Shown piece after piece: positions 59,574 through 64,000 of a stretch of DNA of 64,000 bases. The position numbers were made by a program, and so were the translations under genes. The stretch is from Platynereis dumerilii (lineage: Eukaryota; Annelida; Polychaeta; Phyllodocida; Nereididae). Position 1 is the stretch's first letter, and each line of letters begins with the position of its first letter. The notes beneath the pieces were generated by a model that was not told the origin of the DNA, made no database searches, and saw only the letters and a list, made by a program, of their open reading frames with translations. Location: NCBI GenBank assembly GCA_026936325.1, contig JAPTHN010000003.1:66831192-66895191 (forward strand). Reading direction: 5' to 3'.

Positions 59574-60339
59574 GAGGGAGTCGGGGAGACTGAGAAGGGA
59601 TTCGAGTTGAGTCTGGAGCTTTTCCTTAACAAATTACAATTCTGCAGACAGCTGTAGATTTTTTAGCGGTCCTCTGTCACTGCAGCCTTTCTGAAGTTTC
59701 TGCAGCAGAATCTGCAGTTGTGGGAATTACATCTTGGCAGGTTTTATGCCCTTCTCCAGGAAGCTGCAGAACTTAAGAAATGGCGGTCCTCTGTTAAGTA
59801 CTGCAATGTTTCTGAAATGCTTCTGCAGCATAATCTGTAAATTTCCGCAGGAAGGAGAGTCTGAAGGAGAATCGGAAGGAGACTTAGGAGAGTTTGAAAG
59901 AGGCAGTTGGGGGTGAGTCGTGTGTTGGAGGAGACTCAGGAGTTGGTAAAAGTCTGGAATTGGTGAGAGTCTGGATTCAGGGTATAGTGTGTCAGGAGTG
60001 GGGGGGGGATAATGTCAGTAGGAGGGAGTTGTGCAGGGTCCTTAGCGGGATTTGGGAAGAGTCGGGAGGAGAGCGTCAAGAGTCGGGGTAGAATCAGGAA
60101 GAGAGTCGTAACTTGTAAGAGGAGTGGGGAGGAGAGTCAGAAGGAGAGTTGGAAGATGAGTCAGAGGGAGAAACTGGGAGAAGCAGAAGGGATAAGGAAA
60201 GAGTTTGGGTAGAGTCAGGAGTCAGCTAGGGTACAGTCAGGGGTAGGTGGAGGGGTAGCCAGACTTCTGACTCCATTTCCTTTCTTCAGACTCTCAAGTC
60301 TCAACAATTCCCTACTCCTGACTCTGCCTCTACTCTACT

Positions 60340-60960
60340 CTGATTAAATGGTTTCAAAAGTATAAAGATTAGATGATTTTTTTTCAAAAATTCCTGCTGA
60401 AGGATTAAAATGGTTTGTGGCTTTTGCATTGGTTTCTGGATTAAAATGGTTCCAAAATCGCCGTGGCGCAGCCGTATGTAAAAGTTGGGAAGTACTTCCC
60501 TCGAGCTTTCAACCTCCTCCTCCCGACTATCTCCCGACTCTCCCTAATTTTTTGCTTTGATTAAAAAACTAGCAATGTTTTTGGATGTGACTCAGTAAGT
60601 AAATGGTTAAAACCTGTAAGTGCTTGGATTAAACCAAAAATTTCTTGGATTAAAGGTTTTGGATTAAACAAAAAAGGTTTTCGGTTAAAATGAAAAAGGT
60701 GTTTGGTTTAAACGAAAAGTGCTTTGACTAAAGTCTAAACAAAAAGGTTATGGATTGGATTGAACGAAATAGTTCTCGTTCAAACAAATAAGCTTTTTGG
60801 TTTGAATGAAAAAGTTCTTGGATTACGAAATGAAATCAAAAAGGTTTTGGCGTTCAAAAAACAAATTCTTCTTAGATTAAACAAAAAAACCTCTTGGATT
60901 AAATAAAAAATGTATGGTTTTTAAAAGTGAAAAGAGTAAGATTAAAAAAAAAACAATTTA
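60340..60960. repeat. GGATTAAA/CAAAAAGG degenerate repeat
   Basis: Irregular repeats of TTTGGATTAAA and AAAAAGGTTTT, about 20 bp each. An inverted patch of the same words lies at 58,640-58,730, so the GAGTC-rich block is bracketed by them. Confidence 0.75.
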
Positions 60961-61180
60961 AGGCTATTTAAAGATGAACAGCTACAAAAATTTGTTGCAG
61001 TAATACTTTTCCGTAGAAATCCAACTGCAAGTTGCAATCAAATGTATCATAATCGTAATGTCATTGATGTCGGATGAGATTTGGTGAGACGGTGTCGGTT
61101 GCGCAATACAATTTACAAATATATGACATACCGTATAATAGACCGAAATACAAGTAGGAAAAATAAAAATAAAAACTTAC

Positions 61181-61380
61181 TTATTCGAAAACTTCATTTG
61201 CTACTGCCTCAGGCATTGAATCTTGTTGAAATATTGGTTTAGTGGTGTGTATTTCAATATCTGAGGTGTGGGTAAAGATGATTTTCAAAATGAGGCTGAA
61301 TGGCATGCAGTGCAGTGCTACAGCCTGCTGGAAATGATTCCACATAAACAGCAAATTTGAGATTACCATATTATTGAAAA
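61181..61380 (-). other. Possible distal 5' untranslated exon
   Basis: Minus strand has TTCGAATAA followed by donor GTAAGTTT. The frame from ATG CCT GAG ends in TAA at the splice site, so it cannot add coding sequence to exon 1. Only the donor supports it. Confidence 0.25.
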
Positions 61381-62088
61381 ACTATACATATCCATGGCTG
61401 GACCTTGACCTGGAGTTGAAGAGATGGGGTTAACTTATCAGTCAGAGAGGGCCTTGGGCACTTTTGACAATAAATTTCCCAATAGACACGTGGCGTCATC
61501 TATATTTGTGCACAATACAAGTGGCGACATCTTGTGGAAAATTCAAAGATGCGGCTGCAAACAAATTTCTTGGAATGATTCAGCGATGGATGATGAAATA
61601 TAATCGACGTTTTTCTCTAGAACAACTCTGGTACTCGTAAAAGGTAGGCTGGTAACTGTTAACTAGTGTGATTGCTTCAATTCGATGCTATCTTTGTGTA
61701 GTGTACTTCGTTATAACTGTTGATTTTAAATTGTTTATCCTGGCACTGCTCTGCCAGTGCAGCTGCCTGTCAATGACACTGCAGCAACCAGCAGTGCTCA
61801 GCCTATAACTTGTCATTGTTCTGTCCCAAATGATGCAATTTCTCATTGTTTGAAGGTTGTTATGCACTTACCTGTGTATACCCATGTATTATGTTTAAAG
61901 TCAAGTCACTGTCGTGCAATATCTACTCTTATGTCTTATGAAAATTTAATTTGTCAGGCAATCAGTATTTGTTTTGACATTTTCAAATTACCCTGGTATT
62001 TTGTTGATTGTCAATCATGGTGCAAGATACCAAATTTAAAGTTTGATGAGGGATTTCTACACATGTTGGTATTCATTATTCAAATCTT
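61381..62088. other. Intergenic or upstream DNA, nothing supported
   Basis: A plus-strand donor-like AAAAG|GTAGGC at 61,640 and a 117-codon frame from 61,757 that runs into a transposon are the only signals; neither is convincing. Confidence 0.35.
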
Positions 62089-62255
62089 CAGGGGCGGATC
62101 CAGAAAATGAAACAGTTTCAACGAGGTTCACTATTTGGACAAATGAATTTACTCAATTTAGGCTTTTTGCAAAAAAGGTATTGATGCATTAAAATCTAAA
62201 GGCCCAAGGGGGGAGGGGGGTTGAACCCCTAACCCCACCTCTGGATCCGCTACTG
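62089..62255. mobile_element. TIR MITE, 167 bp
   Basis: Ends CAGGGGCGGATCCAGA and, inverted, CAGTAGCGGATCCAGA. No target duplication visible. Confidence 0.65.
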
Positions 62256-62327
62256 GACTTTATCTTGGTTACTATCCGATATGATATCTAAAACTCTTGC
62301 AACAGCTCAAGTATTTTCGGTATTAAC

Positions 62328-62736
62328 CAGTGGTCGAAATAGCCCATATTATTTGGGGGGGTTTCTCAAGTTCCAAGGCCCGAAGAGTTGAAGTCCTTGA
62401 AGCCAGAATTCTGCGGGACGCGGCGGACGCCAGAAGCGCTTTAAAGCCGGAGTGTTTCAGATAGACTAAAAATGAATTCCTAGCACTTCATAGGCATATT
62501 CTATCTCAGAAAATTGGTTTTGAAAACCCTATTGGTGATGTATATAAATCACAAGAGGTTGTAATATGCTGATCAATCTTTACTTGCTGGATCATGCTTA
62601 TTCTTCCTAACAATTCACTATTTTTGGGGGGGGTTTTTCAGGACCCCCTCTGGGTCCTTCTAAAAGATGCATTTGAGGGGGTCAAGAGCATTTGGGGGGT
62701 CAAAACCCCCTTGACCCCCCCTTATTTCGGCCACTG
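62328..62736. mobile_element. hAT MITE, 409 bp
   Basis: Inverted ends CAGTGGTCGAAATA and CAGTGGCCGAAATA, flanked by a perfect 8-bp duplication GTATTAAC (62,320-62,327 and 62,737-62,744). G-run-rich inside. No transposase. Confidence 0.88.
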
Positions 62737-62744
62737 GTATTAAC

Positions 62745-64000
62745 CCCTAGGTGTTTCGTCTTCTTCATCTGCATCTACCACAGCTATAGCAGGGGGCAGT
62801 TCATGATTGGGTCTATGTGGCTCTCTGTCTCAATTTTCAAATTTTTGGGGGTTGAGGGGGGGCCTGCCTCGCCCCCCTGGTTTTTACGCACCTACAATAT
62901 TTGGGCTGTTTGACCATTGCAAATGGCAAACCTGCCAAACCGTATCAAAAACAATATTGGGTTTAAACATTTCCTTGGCTGTAAAAAAAAACTCAACAAT
63001 TATGGGCTATTATTAGGCAGCTCTTGGTTATGGAGCTTTGTAGGTTTGTATTTGTTTGGAGCACCAGCTGACAGCTGTTGGGAGCTGCTCTGTTGTGTCA
63101 TCTTGCTTATTTGCATTTCCCTGCACTGTGATGCTGTAGATGTAGAAGGCCTCTATTGTGGATTTTGTCAATAAATTGTTAAAATTACAACAACTCTATT
63201 GTACTAATATCCCAATTAGTACTTCAGCAGTATTACTCAAAACAGATTAAAGAAATTGCCAAAACATAGTGATCAATATCACTTTAAAAGTATTCCGTAT
63301 ACTGTTAGGTCTGTGATGTATTACTATCTCCAAATAGTTGCTTTTACTGTTATTTTATCAAACAAGTGATGTATCAATATCCCAATATCCTTGATTGATG
63401 TCAGTAAACTTTTCAGCTGAGATACTGTAAGTTGAGCAGGATTTTATCCATATTTAATGTTGTCTGGCATCAGACAGAGCATCATAGTGCTTTCATAAAT
63501 GAATGTGCAGGGTTTAAATTGTAATATTGAATATTGAGTGTGTTAGAAATTTAATTGATCAGGAAGCTTTCAAGTAAATAGTTTGATTGTCAAAACTCAC
63601 AATTTATGACCAGCAAACTTGTGCAAGGAGATAGGCTGCTTATTGTTGATGGTTGAGCCTAAAGAGTTGTATCAAGAGTGTGAATTTTACAATTCAAGTA
63701 GATTTTCATACTGTAATAAAACTAGGAAAAGATTTAAAAGACACATTAACGGGTCTACTTTTGGGGTAATGCTCTAATTGTCGCTCTTGGTTTATACGTA
63801 TGACTGGGGCAATGGGGCATTATGTAAACTCATCATAATGCTTTGGGCCTGTGGCAGACCATGGAGATCAGTCCACTGCCTGTGAAACAATAATGACTCA
63901 GCTAAAATATCCTTACTGGTTTAAACCGGTATTATGTAACCCATGGCTTGAGGTAGACAGCTGTGAACCTTTTTTCATCATTTTCTGTATTTTTTTTTTT
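62745..64000. other. No supported gene
   Basis: AT-rich DNA with an isolated AATAAA at about 63,170 and short frames only. Confidence 0.4.

Noticed and set aside
61757-62110. 117-codon plus-strand frame
   Set aside because: No recognised motif, runs into a TIR element, no splice or promoter support.

Overview
The window is animal nuclear DNA: AT-rich, full of introns, non-coding repeats and short non-autonomous transposons, with no bacterial-style genes. Exon and splice architecture, TAGGCCTA-type words, Helentron-like and foldback elements suggest a marine invertebrate, perhaps an echinoderm or hemichordate. That placement is an impression with low confidence.

One gene dominates. It lies on the minus strand, with its 5' end near 58.4 kb and its 3' end beyond the left edge. 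I assign 47 coding exons (about 11.9 kb, about 3,980 codons, still open). Every internal exon starts with the last two bases of a codon and ends with the first base of the next (phase 1-1), so exons can be duplicated or skipped without shifting frame. The protein looks disordered, low in hydrophobic residues and rich in K, E, D, S, T and P. I do not recognise the family. Its start (58.4-57.3 kb) leads into short exons carrying K-T-P-L-like motifs (56.8-36.5 kb), which fall into repeated cassettes. A micro-exon (32.6 kb) then precedes one giant 7,542-nt exon (31,382-23,841) with about 50 tandem repeats of 53 or 36 residues. After a 16-kb intron come ten small exons (7.8-0.4 kb), each resembling the giant exon collapsed to one repeat.

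The introns hold well-defined mobile elements. A Russian-doll nest of five Helentron-like elements occupies 11,071-22,636. A 5.7-kb foldback element (45,827-51,566) has its empty target site preserved in a paralogous intron. Many small terminal-inverted-repeat elements have visible target duplications, several confirmed against duplicated copies of the same intron. Tandem arrays include a 13-bp minisatellite with TGAGTCA in each unit (about 19.1-20.4 kb), a 140-bp array (33.0-34.2 kb) and a pyrimidine tract (34.9-35.5 kb). A Penelope-like reverse-transcriptase scrap lies at 38.3 kb.

Right of 58.4 kb I see only GAGTC-rich and GGATTAAA-rich simple DNA, small transposons, and weak candidates for 5' untranslated exons; no second gene is supported.
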